Shown here piece after piece: positions 34,548 through 44,397 of a stretch of 64,000 nt of DNA. Positions within the stretch are counted from its first letter, which is position 1. Every line of letters starts with the position of its first letter. The position numbers and the translations under genes were made by a program. The stretch covers positions 186,001 to 250,000 of the forward strand of contig JBGSXL010000007.1 in assembly GCA_041751425.1 (NCBI GenBank), in the 5' to 3' direction. This DNA comes from JAVVEG01 sp041751425. Lineage in GTDB: Bacteria; Pseudomonadota; Gammaproteobacteria; Pseudomonadales; Pseudohongiellaceae. The notes beneath the pieces were generated by a model. The model worked only from the letters and a program-made list of their open reading frames with translations. It was not told where the DNA came from and ran no database searches.

Positions 34548-35159
34548 TCAGTCTTGTGCAGCGCTGAGTTCCGGGCCTTGAAGTGTCCAGCTCAGCCGCA
34601 CGAAGTCCAGTCGTAACGGTGGCTTTTGCATGCGCACCTGGGTGGGCAGGGCTTCGATGCCGTAGTTGGTATAACCGAGATAGTCGATCTGCCAACCTGA
34701 TTGCAGCAGGCTGATCAGCTGATTATCTTCGTTAAATATGGGAGTCGCAGTAGATCCGGGTGCGGGTATACCTTTGATCCAGTAATTGAGATTGGAAACG
34801 GGAAGCTCATAACCGAGTTGTTCGTGTATCAACTGCTCGGGCGTATCGGTTATAAGCGGCGCTTCGCCTTCCTGCTGCAGACGTACCTGGTCTGGCGAAC
34901 CGATTATTTCAGTGGCACCTATATTCAGAGTGCCCCATAAGTTGATGACATAATTATCGCCGCGCTGTTGCCAGCGTATGCGCGAGCTTTGTGATTCATT
35001 CTCGTCGCGCACGCCAATTCTGCCAGTAAAGTCCCATGCCTGCAGAGAGTGCAGAACCTGCGAGCGCCGCTCCCAATCCTCATTGACAGGGATATCCATA
35101 CGCGCGGCGCAACTGCTCAATAGCAAACCCATGATCAGTAACGCACCGGAGAGTTTCAA
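34548..35159 (-). CDS. lolB: Outer-membrane lipoprotein receptor LolB
   Basis: LolB accepts lipoproteins from LolA and inserts them in the outer membrane. The 203-residue precursor has a lipoprotein signal peptide with L-L-S-S-C at about residues 14-18. The mature part has W-D-F-T-G-R-I-G-V-R, I-R-W-Q-Q-R-G-D-N-Y and L-G-Y-E-L-P-V-S-N-L-N-Y-W-I-K-G-I-P, all characteristic of LolB. Its start overlaps the stop of the TPR lipoprotein gene by 4 bp (35156-35159), and ispE follows immediately. Confidence 0.95.
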   Translation of the reverse strand: MKLSGALLIMGLLLSSCAARMDIPVNEDWERRSQVLHSLQAWDFTGRIGVRDENESQSSRIRWQQRGDNYVINLWGTLNIGATEIIGSPDQVRLQQEGEAPLITDTPEQLIHEQLGYELPVSNLNYWIKGIPAPGSTATPIFNEDNQLISLLQSGWQIDYLGYTNYGIEALPTQVRMQKPPLRLDFVRLSWTLQGPELSAAQD

Positions 35160-36901
35160 GAGTCTGCATCCGGATTGAGCCGGTCGATGACATCGCGCAG
35201 CAGTTCACTATCCGGGCGTTGCTCTAGCGCTGTATCCCACACTTCTATAGCCTCGTCTTTGCGTCCCATCACCCACAGCACTTCACCAAGATGAGCGGCT
35301 ACTTCGTGATCGGGGAACAGAGCCAGTGCTCTGCTCAGATTTGCCAGCGCTTCCTCATAACGGCCCAGCTTGAACTGCACCCATCCCAGACTGTCTATGA
35401 TTGCCGGGTCATCGGGTTCTACGGCGATGGCGCGCTCAATCAGATGCAGTGCCTCCTCGTGCCTGTCGGTGCGGTCGGCCAAAGTGTAGCCCAGGTGATT
35501 CAACGCTCTGGCGTCGTTGGGCTGCAGCGCAATGATGGCGCGCAGGTCTGCTTCTGCCGCAGCCATATTCCCGTTGCGCTCATGCATGAGCGTGCGGGTA
35601 AACAGCAGATCTGTGTTTTCCGGATAACGGGCGATGATGTCATTCAGCAATTGTTCTGCCAGATCATTCTGATTCACCGCTAACAGGGCTTCCGCTTCAA
35701 TATTGGTAAACAGGGCCTCCAGACGGGGCTGTCCATCACTTAAGCGCACGGCCCACTGATGCGCATCAGCGTAGCGCCCCTGCGCAATCAACAGACGCAC
35801 GACCTGTCGCTGTGCGTTCAGAAAATTACTGGAGTCCATCTGCACCTGTCGATACTGACCGATGGCTGCACTGGCTTCTCCCTGCACTTCATTGATATAG
35901 CCAAGGTAAAAATGGCTCTCGTTGTTGCGATAGCCGACATCCAGCATGCGATTGAAAATGCTGCGGGCGTTCTCCAATTCCTGCATTTCCAGATTCAGCA
36001 GCGCCAGTGAGTAAAGCGTTTCGAAGTCGTCCGGTTGCTGACGGACAAGAGTGGTGAATTGTTCGCGCGCGCTTCTGAGTTCATTCTCGCGAACCAGCAT
36101 CTGAGCAAAGGTGAAGCGCAGCAGACGATTATCCGGAAAACGCTCGACGCCTTCCCGGAACAGGGTCAGTGCCTCGTCTACTTGTCCAATTTCATGCAGC
36201 AACTGCGCTTCAATAAGATAGGTGCGTGATGACACACCATATGCTTCTTTCAGATTTTCCAATTCAGCCAGAGCGGCACGCGTGTCGCCGTCCTGATCCA
36301 GGAGTTGCACCAGGGCGAAATGCAGGGATGACTCCTGAGGATAGGATTGCAAAAGGACTGCGATCTTATTGTGAAGATCCCGCCTCTGCTGTGCCGGAAT
36401 GTCCTGTGTACGGGCACTCAATGCCGTGAAATCGACATTGCCACCCAGTTCCATTACGCGACTCATGTGGACCAATGCTTCATCCAGACGGCCGGCTTCC
36501 AGAAATTGGTAACCAAGCAGCAGTTGCGGTTCGATACTGTCCGGCGTAATGCTGCTCCACATCTGCGCCAGTTCCACTACGATAGCCGTCTCACCAGTGG
36601 CGGACGCAAACTGCAGCGCCCTGCGAATAATGCCGGCATCGCGGGTTTCCCGCGCCAATTGATAATAATTTTGCGTGGCGCTGGTCATTTCGCCACGTTG
36701 CCCACCGAGCTCGCTGAGGATGGCTTGCGTCAGCTGGTCACGGGTAAAGGAGCCATATTCCACAGGTTCGCTTTCGGCGGCGACGCTTTGTGTGGCTGGC
36801 AATATATCTGCAATAACAGGTTCAGAGTCCTGCACAGATGTTGCACATCCGCTGACAACCAGCAGAGTGAGGATAAGAAGTGTTCGAATAACTAATGACA
36901 T
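35156..36901 (-). CDS. TPR-repeat lipoprotein
   Basis: From M-S-L-V-I-R-T-L-L (36901) the protein is about 581 residues. It has a lipobox V-V-S-G-C near residue 18 and then a series of tetratricopeptide repeats covering most of the chain. Good examples are A-L-N-H-L-G-Y-T-L-A-D-R-T-D-R-H-E-E-A and I-I-D-S-L-G-W-V-Q-F-K-L-G-R near residues 470-510. TPR proteins are scaffolds; this one should face the periplasm attached to a membrane. Genes of this type commonly precede lolB in gammaproteobacteria. The open frame extends to 37027, but that segment lacks a signal peptide. Confidence 0.9.
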   Translation of the reverse strand: MSLVIRTLLILTLLVVSGCATSVQDSEPVIADILPATQSVAAESEPVEYGSFTRDQLTQAILSELGGQRGEMTSATQNYYQLARETRDAGIIRRALQFASATGETAIVVELAQMWSSITPDSIEPQLLLGYQFLEAGRLDEALVHMSRVMELGGNVDFTALSARTQDIPAQQRRDLHNKIAVLLQSYPQESSLHFALVQLLDQDGDTRAALAELENLKEAYGVSSRTYLIEAQLLHEIGQVDEALTLFREGVERFPDNRLLRFTFAQMLVRENELRSAREQFTTLVRQQPDDFETLYSLALLNLEMQELENARSIFNRMLDVGYRNNESHFYLGYINEVQGEASAAIGQYRQVQMDSSNFLNAQRQVVRLLIAQGRYADAHQWAVRLSDGQPRLEALFTNIEAEALLAVNQNDLAEQLLNDIIARYPENTDLLFTRTLMHERNGNMAAAEADLRAIIALQPNDARALNHLGYTLADRTDRHEEALHLIERAIAVEPDDPAIIDSLGWVQFKLGRYEEALANLSRALALFPDHEVAAHLGEVLWVMGRKDEAIEVWDTALEQRPDSELLRDVIDRLNPDADS

Positions 36902-37131
36902 AGAAGGTAGAGACCCTGCAGGCCCGCCAGATATTGCGCTGAAATATGGTTCTGGTTGAGCTTGGATCGCCCAGTAGCTGCGGCCGATTGTAGCAAGATT
37001 GCCAGTGCGCAACACGGCTTTTTGCAAGGGCTACAATTGGTTATGCCGAAAGCGCATAATACGGACGAAATTGAGGTAAGATAGCCGCTTTTTTTGGCCG
37101 CTGATTTGCTCATTTGCTTGTAAGGGTTGCT

Positions 37132-38454
37132 ATGGCGCTGGTTTTACTCGGCATTAATCACAATACCGCGGATATTGCTATTCGCGAGCAGGTGGCTTTT
37201 CCACCTGAGAAAATGCATGAGGCCATCAAGCAGCTGGAGAGTCTGGATCAGGTTGAAGAAGTCGTTATCGTATCCACCTGCAACCGCACCGAGCTGTACG
37301 TGCAGATGGATATGGGTGAGAACTCCAGCTTGGAAGCTGAGCAGGAAATAACGCCCGAAGCACTTCAAGCTCAACAACAAAAACTGCTGGACTGGCTCAG
37401 CAAGTATCACGGATTAGATAACAAAGCGCTGAGCAAATGCAGTTATTTCCACTGGCGTGAAGATGTGATTCGTCATCTTATGCGCGTGGCCTGCGGCCTG
37501 GACTCTATGGTGTTGGGTGAACCGCAGATACTCGGTCAGATAAAATCCGCGTTTGCGGTATCCAAAGAATTGGGTGCAACCGGCACGCAACTTGGTCGCG
37601 CCTTTCAGGAAGCGTTCTCCATTGCCAAACAAGTGAGAACCGACACGGCGATTGGTGAGAATCCGGTTTCCGTTGCTTATGCGGCCGTGTCTCTGGCTGA
37701 GCAGATTTTCTCTGATTTAGGGAGTCTTGGCGCCTTGTTGATTGGTGCCGGGCATACCATCGAGTTGGTAGCACGACACCTGACGGAAAAAGGGGTGCGC
37801 CGCATTGTGGTGGCGAACAGAACATTGCAGAACGCGGTCGAGTTGGGTGAAAAGTTCGGTGCAAAAGGGGTGTTGCTGTCTGATATTCCTGAGCAACTGG
37901 AATTTGCCGACATAGTCGTATCTTCTACCAATAGTCAGTTGCCGCTATTGGGGAAAGGCGCGGTTGAGCGGGCGATCAAGAAGCGGCGCCACAAACCCAT
38001 TCTGCTGGTAGATCTGGCAGTACCGCGTGATATCGAACCCGAGGTGGGTGAGATCAGCGATGCTTACCTGTACAGCATCGATGATATACGTGATGTTATT
38101 GAAGATAACGTAAAAAGTCGCACAGAAGCAGCACAGCAGGCCAGCGCCATCATCGAGCGTGGCGTGGAAGAATATATCAAGCAAGTACGTTCTCTGAATG
38201 CAGTCGCTACATTGCGCGCCTTCAGAGACAAGGCCGATAAAATCAGAGAGCAGGAGTTGGAGAAGGCCATTCGTGCGCTCGACAAAGGAGCCACACCTGC
38301 GGAAGTGCTGGAAGGTCTGGCTCGAGGTATCACCAATAAACTTATCCACTCGCCCAGTGTGCAGATGAAAAAAGCCAGTGCAGAAGGGCGCGATGAATTG
38401 CAGAAGATTGCCCGTGAACTGTTCGAGCTGGATGACGAAAATCAAAGCAGTTGA
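37132..38454 (+). CDS. hemA: Glutamyl-tRNA reductase
   Basis: HemA reduces Glu-tRNA(Glu) to glutamate-1-semialdehyde, the committed step of tetrapyrrole synthesis. The 440-residue protein starts M-A-L-V-L-L-G-I-N-H-N-T-A and has the catalytic cysteine C50 in S-T-C-N-R-T-E-L-Y. G-L-D-S-M-V-L-G-E-P-Q-I-L-G-Q and the NADPH-binding G-A-G-H-T-I-E-L-V follow. AAGGG precedes the chosen ATG; an ATG-like start six codons upstream is less suited. It is divergent from the TPR-lolB-ispE genes and leads hemA-prfA-prmC-moeB. Confidence 0.97.
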   Translation: MALVLLGINHNTADIAIREQVAFPPEKMHEAIKQLESLDQVEEVVIVSTCNRTELYVQMDMGENSSLEAEQEITPEALQAQQQKLLDWLSKYHGLDNKALSKCSYFHWREDVIRHLMRVACGLDSMVLGEPQILGQIKSAFAVSKELGATGTQLGRAFQEAFSIAKQVRTDTAIGENPVSVAYAAVSLAEQIFSDLGSLGALLIGAGHTIELVARHLTEKGVRRIVVANRTLQNAVELGEKFGAKGVLLSDIPEQLEFADIVVSSTNSQLPLLGKGAVERAIKKRRHKPILLVDLAVPRDIEPEVGEISDAYLYSIDDIRDVIEDNVKSRTEAAQQASAIIERGVEEYIKQVRSLNAVATLRAFRDKADKIREQELEKAIRALDKGATPAEVLEGLARGITNKLIHSPSVQMKKASAEGRDELQKIARELFELDDENQSS

Positions 38455-38513
38455 ATGCTGCATGCAGAATTAAAATGCTAGCTTTATAAAACCAGCTGTA
38501 TAAAAAAGGCCCC

Positions 38514-39596
38514 ATGAAACAATCCATAATCAATAAGCTGGACAATCTGCAGGATCGCTACCAGGAGCTGGAAGCGCTGCTCAGTGATGCCGAAATAATC
38601 AATAACCAGGAACGCTTTCGCGCATTGTCCAGAGAGTTTTCCGAGATTGAGCCTGTGGTCAAAGGGTTCGGACTTTTTCAGCAAGCCACGGATGAGATGC
38701 GTCAGGCCAGGGAGATGCAGAAAGATACTGACAGTGAAATGCGCGCGATGGCCGATGATGAAGTGCAACGCGTCAGCGCAGAGTTGGAACAGTTGGAGCT
38801 GGAGCTGCAAAAACTATTGCTGCCCAAGGATGAGAAGGACAGCTTCAACGTCTTCCTGGAGGTGAGAGCCGGAACCGGTGGTGATGAGGCAGCTATTTTC
38901 TCTGGCGATCTTTTTCGTATGTATTCACGCTACGCCGAGCTCAAGGGCTGGCGCCTGGAAGTCATGAGTGAGCGTCCCGGCGAGCACGGGGGATTTAAGG
39001 AGATTATTGCACGTATAGAGGGACGCAATGTGTATGGTCAGCTCAAGTTTGAATCTGGTGCGCATCGTGTGCAGCGGGTTCCCGAGACGGAAACTCAGGG
39101 GCGCATTCATACTTCTGCCTGTACGGTAGCAATCATGGCCGCGCCGGATGAGCTTGAAGAAATAGAAGTCAATAAAGCGGACCTGCGTATTGATACTTTC
39201 CGTGCCAGTGGTGCGGGTGGTCAGCATGTAAATAAAACCGACTCGGCAATTCGCTTAACGCATATACCTACCGGCATTGTGGTGGAATGTCAGGATGAAC
39301 GATCGCAACATAAAAACCGTTCTCGTGCGATGTCATTGCTGGCGGCCAAGCTGAACGACCTTGCGCAACAGGCAGCGGATAAAGAGATATCTGATACGCG
39401 CCGTAAGTTGGTAGGCAGTGGTGATCGTTCGGAGCGTATTCGTACTTATAATTTTCCGCAGGGCCGCGTCACTGATCACCGTATCAATCTGACCTTGTAT
39501 AAACTCACCGAGATCATGAGTGGCGATCTTGAGTCTGTTATCCAACCGCTGATCAACGAGTACCAGGCTGACCTGTTGGCTGAATTAGCGGAATAA
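38514..39596 (+). CDS. prfA: Peptide chain release factor 1
   Basis: RF1 terminates translation at UAA and UAG. The 360-residue protein carries the peptidyl-hydrolysis motif G-G-Q at 235-237, with the surrounding F-R-A-S-G-A-G-G-Q-H-V-N-K-T, and the anticodon-like P-x-T region within the R-V-P-E-T-E-T-Q-G-R-I-H-T-S-A block. The glutamine of GGQ is the expected methylation target of PrmC, encoded next. It lies 59 bp after hemA. Confidence 0.97.
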   Translation: MKQSIINKLDNLQDRYQELEALLSDAEIINNQERFRALSREFSEIEPVVKGFGLFQQATDEMRQAREMQKDTDSEMRAMADDEVQRVSAELEQLELELQKLLLPKDEKDSFNVFLEVRAGTGGDEAAIFSGDLFRMYSRYAELKGWRLEVMSERPGEHGGFKEIIARIEGRNVYGQLKFESGAHRVQRVPETETQGRIHTSACTVAIMAAPDELEEIEVNKADLRIDTFRASGAGGQHVNKTDSAIRLTHIPTGIVVECQDERSQHKNRSRAMSLLAAKLNDLAQQAADKEISDTRRKLVGSGDRSERIRTYNFPQGRVTDHRINLTLYKLTEIMSGDLESVIQPLINEYQADLLAELAE

Positions 39597-39645
39597 GGGA
39601 GCAACGCAACGTGCAGATTGTTTCTGCTTGTAGATGGTACATCGC

Positions 39646-40482
39646 ATGTTGACCATAAAAGATGCGTTATTGCGCGCTGGTGCATTGGAAGCCACCAGCC
39701 TCAGTGCACGAATTGATACCGAAATTCTGTTAGCCTTCGCTTTGCAAAAACCGCGCACGTTTTTATATACCTGGCCAGAGCAGATATTATTGCGAAATGA
39801 GGCAGAAGCTTTTTCTGAATATATGCAGCGCCGCTCAAGCGGTGAACCCGTCGCCTATATTACTGGTCGCCGTGCGTTCTGGAATTTCGATCTGCAGGTT
39901 AATCCGCATGTGCTGATCCCGCGACCGGAGACCGAAATACTGGTAGAGCTGGCGCTGAGTTATCTGGGCGAAAATGATTCGGTAGCGGATCTGGGAACGG
40001 GCAGTGGGGCGATAGCTCTGGCTCTGGCGAGCGAACGGCCAGCCTGTCAGTTGGTTGCAGTGGACAGCTGTGCTGCAGCGCTGCAATTGGCCAAAGCCAA
40101 CGCGGTGGAGCTGGGATTGCACAATATTGAATTCAGATCGGGCAATTGGTGTGCAGGATTGCCCGCGCAGAAATTTCACATGATCGTCAGCAACCCACCT
40201 TATATAGATGCCGACGATCCCCACCTGCAGACCGGTGATCTGCGCTTCGAACCTGCAACAGCTTTGGTGGCTGCCAACAATGGTCTGGCGGACATTGCAA
40301 CCATCAGTCAGCAGGCAAAAAATTATTTGTACGATGATGGCTTACTGTTAGTGGAGCATGGCTATAATCAGGCGACTGCGGTGCGTGAAATATTGCAGCG
40401 CAACAAATACAGCGACATCAAAAGTTGTCAGGATCTGGCGGGTCATGAACGAGTGACAATGGCCAGTTTTCGTGCTGCCTAA
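39646..40482 (+). CDS. prmC: Release factor glutamine methyltransferase
   Basis: PrmC methylates the GGQ glutamine of RF1 and RF2 using SAM. The protein of about 278 residues has the SAM-binding V-A-D-L-G-T-G-S-G-A-I-A-L-A motif and the catalytic N-P-P-Y at 183-186, with the preceding I-V-S. The R-P-E-T-E-I-L-V block before the SAM site is typical. The start M-L-T-I-K-D-A-L-L (39646) is preferred to the ATG 12 bases upstream because it matches the family N-terminus. The moeB-like gene follows after about 34 bp. Confidence 0.95.
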   Translation: MLTIKDALLRAGALEATSLSARIDTEILLAFALQKPRTFLYTWPEQILLRNEAEAFSEYMQRRSSGEPVAYITGRRAFWNFDLQVNPHVLIPRPETEILVELALSYLGENDSVADLGTGSGAIALALASERPACQLVAVDSCAAALQLAKANAVELGLHNIEFRSGNWCAGLPAQKFHMIVSNPPYIDADDPHLQTGDLRFEPATALVAANNGLADIATISQQAKNYLYDDGLLLVEHGYNQATAVREILQRNKYSDIKSCQDLAGHERVTMASFRAA

Positions 40483-40516
40483 GCAGTCTGGAATATCCGT
40501 AATCGGGAGTAAGACG

Positions 40517-41266
40517 ATGGAAGACGATCAGCTCTTGCGTTATAGCCGCCAAATCATGCTGCCTGAGATGGATATTGAAGGGCAGCAGAAACTGCTGCAG
40601 GCTACGGTGCTGATAGTAGGCATGGGGGGGTTGGGCTCTCCGGTCGCGATGTACCTGGCTGCTGCCGGTGTTGGTCATCTGATTATCGTGGACAACGACA
40701 AGGTGGAACTGAGCAATCTGCAGCGCCAGATTGCACACAGCGAGAGTGACATCGGTACTCTTAAGGTTGACTCGGCACTCACGACTCTGCAGGCCATGAA
40801 CTCACGCGTGGAAATAACCACAATTGCACAGCGTCTGGATACTGTATTGCTGGATGAATTGCTAACGCAAGGTGTCACCCTGGTGGTGGATGCCTGTGAT
40901 AATTTCAACACGCGGTTTGTCATCAACGCGGCTTGTCTGCAGCATCGTGTGCCGCTGGTGTCTGGTGCTGCGATTCGCATGGAGGGTCAGGTGGCTGTCT
41001 TTGACAGTCGCTCTGCAGACAGCCCGTGCTATCAATGTCTTTACGCGGCAGGTGATGACGAACAGGCGAGCTGCTCCCGCAATGGTGTGATGGCGCCAGT
41101 TGTTGGCATTATTGGCGCCGTGCAGGCCATGGAAGTAATCAAAGTGCTTACCGGTATTGGCCATAGTCTGCAGGGGCGTTTGCTCCTGTTGGACGCTAAA
41201 GCTATGCAATGGCGTGAGCTGCGTTTGCCGCGTGACCCGCACTGCGAGGCCTGCGGCATGCGCTGA
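40517..41266 (+). CDS. moeB: MoeB/ThiF-family adenylyltransferase
   Basis: These E1-like enzymes adenylate the C-terminal glycine of MoaD or ThiS for sulfur transfer. The protein of about 249 residues from M-E-D-D-Q-L-L-R-Y-S-R-Q-I has the nucleotide loop G-M-G-G-L-G-S-P, N-L-Q-R-Q-I and D-A-C-D-N-F-N-T-R. Two zinc-type C-x-x-C pairs are present (S-P-C-Y-Q-C and C-E-A-C). No rhodanese domain is present. A position after prmC is common in gammaproteobacteria and supports MoeB or its ThiF-like equivalent; which carrier protein it serves cannot be told here. Confidence 0.92.
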   Translation: MEDDQLLRYSRQIMLPEMDIEGQQKLLQATVLIVGMGGLGSPVAMYLAAAGVGHLIIVDNDKVELSNLQRQIAHSESDIGTLKVDSALTTLQAMNSRVEITTIAQRLDTVLLDELLTQGVTLVVDACDNFNTRFVINAACLQHRVPLVSGAAIRMEGQVAVFDSRSADSPCYQCLYAAGDDEQASCSRNGVMAPVVGIIGAVQAMEVIKVLTGIGHSLQGRLLLLDAKAMQWRELRLPRDPHCEACGMR

Positions 41267-41336
41267 GAATCCACGGCTCTTGATGTTGCCGGCATTGAGG
41301 GCTATGATGCCAGCGCTCTTAACTGGACCGTGAACT

Positions 41337-42638
41337 ATGCAAGCAACTGATTCAAGTAAGAAAATACCTTTTTCTACATTAAACCTGGTGGAACCGCTGA
41401 ATAGAGCCATCGCGGATCTTGGCTTCGAGTTTTGCACGCCTATCCAGGCGCAGAGTCTTGTTTACACGCTGGAAGGTAATGATGTTGTAGGCAAAGCCCA
41501 GACCGGAACCGGCAAAACAGCCGCATTCCTGATTACCATCATTAACGATCTGCTCAAACACCCACAAACCGAAGAACGTTTTCTTGCCGAACCCAGAGCG
41601 CTGGTCATTGCACCAACCCGAGAACTGGCGATACAGATTGCCAATGATGCGGTCGGCCTTTGCAAGTATGCGGATCTGCATGTGGTGACCTTAGTCGGCG
41701 GCGAAGATTATCAGAAGCAACTGCGGGCATTGGATCGCAAGCCTGTCGATATCGTCGTAGCGACTCCGGGCCGCCTGCTCGACTTCGTGCAGAATGATCA
41801 GCTGTATCTTGGCCTGATTGAGTTAATGGTGATTGATGAAGCGGACCGCATGCTGGATATGGGTTTTATTCCGCAGGTGCGCAGTGTCATCTCCAGAACG
41901 CCTGCCAGAGACTGCAGGCAGACACTGTTGTTCAGTGCTACTTTTACGCCGGAAATTATTGAACTGAGCCAGCGCTGGGTATTTGATCCCATCACGGTTG
42001 ATATCGAACCCGAACAGGTTGCCACCGATTCGGTGGAACAGATAGTGTATCTGGTGACTACTAAGGACAAATACAAACTGCTTTACAATCTGATCAGCGA
42101 GGAGAAGGCCAGCAAGGTCATCATCTTTAATAATCGTCGCGATCAGGTGCGCAAGCTGGCAGATAATTTATACCGCAATGGCATTGATGTGGGACTGTTG
42201 TCCGGTGAGGTGGCGCAGAATAAACGCGTGCAAACTCTCGAAGCGTTTCGCGAAGGCAAGTTGCCGGTGCTGGTTGCCACCGATGTAGCTGGCAGAGGTC
42301 TGCACATCGATGATGTGAGTCATGTGATCAATTACAGTCTGCCGGAAGAGGCGGAAGATTATGTGCACAGAATTGGCCGTACCGGCCGCGCTGGCGCGAT
42401 AGGCACGTCAATCAGTTTCGCCTGTGAAGAAGACTCGTTCCTGCTGCCCAATATTGAAGCGAAACTGGGCAAGCCTTTGGCCTGTGTGCAACCTGCTGAA
42501 GAACTCTTGCAAGAGCCACCCGCGTTTATCCGGCCCTCCAAGTTCACGGCACCACCCAAAACGGCTGGCGGTCGGGGTGGCAGTGGTGACAAGCGTGGAG
42601 ATGGTCGTTCAGGCGGAAGTAGACCGCCGCGGCGTTGA
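41337..42638 (+). CDS. rhlB: DEAD-box ATP-dependent RNA helicase RhlB
   Basis: RhlB unwinds RNA, classically in the RNase E degradosome. The 433-residue protein has the Q-motif region F-C-T-P-I-Q-A-Q, A-Q-T-G-T-G-K-T (motif I), P-T-R-E-L-A-I-Q, D-E-A-D (motif II) and S-A-T (motif III). H-R-I-G-R-T-G-R-A-G (motif VI) follows, then a short basic Gly/Arg-rich tail ending near P-P-R-R. Its last 30 bases overlap, in convergent orientation, the 3' end of the PA4642-like gene. Confidence 0.94.
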   Translation: MQATDSSKKIPFSTLNLVEPLNRAIADLGFEFCTPIQAQSLVYTLEGNDVVGKAQTGTGKTAAFLITIINDLLKHPQTEERFLAEPRALVIAPTRELAIQIANDAVGLCKYADLHVVTLVGGEDYQKQLRALDRKPVDIVVATPGRLLDFVQNDQLYLGLIELMVIDEADRMLDMGFIPQVRSVISRTPARDCRQTLLFSATFTPEIIELSQRWVFDPITVDIEPEQVATDSVEQIVYLVTTKDKYKLLYNLISEEKASKVIIFNNRRDQVRKLADNLYRNGIDVGLLSGEVAQNKRVQTLEAFREGKLPVLVATDVAGRGLHIDDVSHVINYSLPEEAEDYVHRIGRTGRAGAIGTSISFACEEDSFLLPNIEAKLGKPLACVQPAEELLQEPPAFIRPSKFTAPPKTAGGRGGSGDKRGDGRSGGSRPPRR

Positions 42639-42953
42639 GCTCTGCGCACCAGCCGCCTCCAACACCTGCACGTACTCCGTTGATTTTCTATGTTGCAGAA
42701 TATGATCCAGTATCGTGGTGTTGTTGCTCAAACGGGCATTAAGATCATGTCCCTCGCTAATGAAAAATTCCACGAAACGCGCGAATGTATCCGGCAGCAT
42801 GCCACGATAGGCGCGTAACAGAATATGATAATCGCCAGGTGTCCCTTCAGGTGCCTGCATGGTCAGGAATGACCTGACCCGTTCGTCGGTCCAGAATTCA
42901 TCACGTACCGCTTTTTGCGTCCGTTCAGCGCCGGTTTTCTTCTCTTCGCTCAT
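42609..42953 (-). CDS. PA4642-like small protein
   Basis: The 114-residue soluble protein begins M-S-E-E-K-K-T-G-A-E and carries D-E-F-W-T-D-E-R-V-R-S-F-L and P-G-D-Y-H-I-L-L-R-A-Y-R-G-M. It resembles the PA4642 family of Pseudomonas, which has no assigned function. The middle (F-I-S-E-G-H-D-L-N-A-R and T-I-L-D-H-I-L-Q-H) looks like a single ankyrin-type helix pair. It follows gatB by 7 bp on the minus strand, so it should be co-translated with the GatCAB genes, and its end overlaps rhlB. Confidence 0.85.
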   Translation of the reverse strand: MSEEKKTGAERTQKAVRDEFWTDERVRSFLTMQAPEGTPGDYHILLRAYRGMLPDTFARFVEFFISEGHDLNARLSNNTTILDHILQHRKSTEYVQVLEAAGAQSSTPRRSTSA

Positions 42954-42960
42954 GTGCGTC

Positions 42961-44397
42961 CTACTCTTTGTTCAGCTTCTGTCGTAACAGGGTGTTCAAC
43001 TGGTCCGGATTGGCTTTGCCTTTTGAGGCTTTCATCGCCTGACCAATAAAGAACGCGAACACCTTTTCCTTGCCAGCGCGATATTGTTCTACCTGTTCCG
43101 GGTTGCCAGCAATCACTTCATCCACCAGTTTCTCGATTGCGGCGCTGTCCGTCACCTGACGCAACCCCTGCTTGTCGATAATCTCATCGACGCTTTCACT
43201 GCCTTCCGTCATGCTGTCGAAAACAGTCTTGGCTATCTTGCTGGAGATCGTATTGTCTTTGATGCGACTGATCAGGCTTGCCAGACGCTGCGGACTGATT
43301 GGCGACTGCTCTATCTCCAGGTCGTTCTTGTTCAGGAAGCCCTGCAAATCCACAGTAACCCAATTAGAGGAAAGTTTCGCGTCGCCGCACAACTCCACTA
43401 CCGTTTCAAAATAGTTGGCCATCGCGCGGCTGCTTGCCAGCACGGCAGCATCATATTCGCTAAGGCCATATTGGCTGACAAAACGCAGGCGTTTACTGTC
43501 GGGCAGTTCCGGTAGCGTGGCACGAACGGCTTCGATATACGCTTCGTCAATCACGATAGGCAGCAGATCCGGCTCCGGGAAATAGCGGTAATCATTGGCT
43601 ATTTCCTTGCTGCGCATGGAGCGGGTCTCATCCTTGTCCGCATCGTAGAGGCGTGTTTCCTGAATCACGCGGCCGCCATCCTCAACCAGTTCTATCTGGC
43701 GCTGTGTCTCATGCAGGATGGCCTTTTCCACGAAGCGGAATGAGTTGATGTTCTTGATCTCGGTGCGTGTGCCTAACTCTGTTGTGCCTTTCTTGCGGAT
43801 GGACACGTTGGCATCGCAGCGCATGGAGCCCTGCGCCATATTACCGTCAGAGATCTCCAGATACAGGATCAGTGAATGCAGTTTTTTCAGATAGGCGACT
43901 GCCTCTTTGGCACTGCGCAATTCCGGTTCGGAAACGATTTCCAGCAACGGGGTGCCCGCTCTGTTCAAGTCGATGCCGGACAAGCCATGGAAGTCTTCGT
44001 GCAGTGATTTGCCCGCATCCTCTTCCATGTGCGCACGTGTTATACCGACAACTTTCTCCTTCCCATCTTCCAATGTAATTGTCAGGCTGCCTTTGCCAAC
44101 GGTAGGGAATGCCAATTGGCTGACCTGATACCCTTTGGGCAAATCTGGATAGAAATAATTCTTGCGGTCGAATACCGAACGTCTGCCGATTTCCGCATCC
44201 ACAGCCAGACCAAAACGCACAGCCATGCGCAGCGCTTCTTCGTTAAGAACGGGCAGAGTGCCCGGCATTGCCAGATCATAGATGCTGGCCTGTGTGTTAG
44301 GAGCAGCACCAAAGCGGGTGCTGCTGCCGGAGAATAGTTTGCTCTTGGTGGCCAGTTGCACGTGAACTTCTAAGCCGATGACAGTTTCCCAGGTCAT
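42961..44397 (-). CDS. gatB: Asp-tRNA(Asn)/Glu-tRNA(Gln) amidotransferase subunit B
   Basis: GatB binds the misacylated tRNA and activates the side-chain carboxylate so that GatCAB can convert Glu-tRNA(Gln) or Asp-tRNA(Asn) to the amide form. The 478-residue protein begins M-T-W-E-T-V-I-G-L-E-V-H-V-Q-L. It has F-D-R-K-N-Y-F-Y-P-D-L-P-K-G-Y-Q and N-R-A-G-T-P-L-L-E-I-V-S-E-P, and ends in the YqeY-like tRNA-binding tail. The ATG at 44397 has AGGGAGA before it and overlaps the gatA stop by 4 bp. A frame extension to 44442 is unsupported. Confidence 0.97.
   Translation of the reverse strand: MTWETVIGLEVHVQLATKSKLFSGSSTRFGAAPNTQASIYDLAMPGTLPVLNEEALRMAVRFGLAVDAEIGRRSVFDRKNYFYPDLPKGYQVSQLAFPTVGKGSLTITLEDGKEKVVGITRAHMEEDAGKSLHEDFHGLSGIDLNRAGTPLLEIVSEPELRSAKEAVAYLKKLHSLILYLEISDGNMAQGSMRCDANVSIRKKGTTELGTRTEIKNINSFRFVEKAILHETQRQIELVEDGGRVIQETRLYDADKDETRSMRSKEIANDYRYFPEPDLLPIVIDEAYIEAVRATLPELPDSKRLRFVSQYGLSEYDAAVLASSRAMANYFETVVELCGDAKLSSNWVTVDLQGFLNKNDLEIEQSPISPQRLASLISRIKDNTISSKIAKTVFDSMTEGSESVDEIIDKQGLRQVTDSAAIEKLVDEVIAGNPEQVEQYRAGKEKVFAFFIGQAMKASKGKANPDQLNTLLRQKLNKE

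Noticed and set aside
36902..37027. Longer start of the TPR lipoprotein
   Set aside because: It would bury the lipoprotein signal peptide behind 42 untypical residues.
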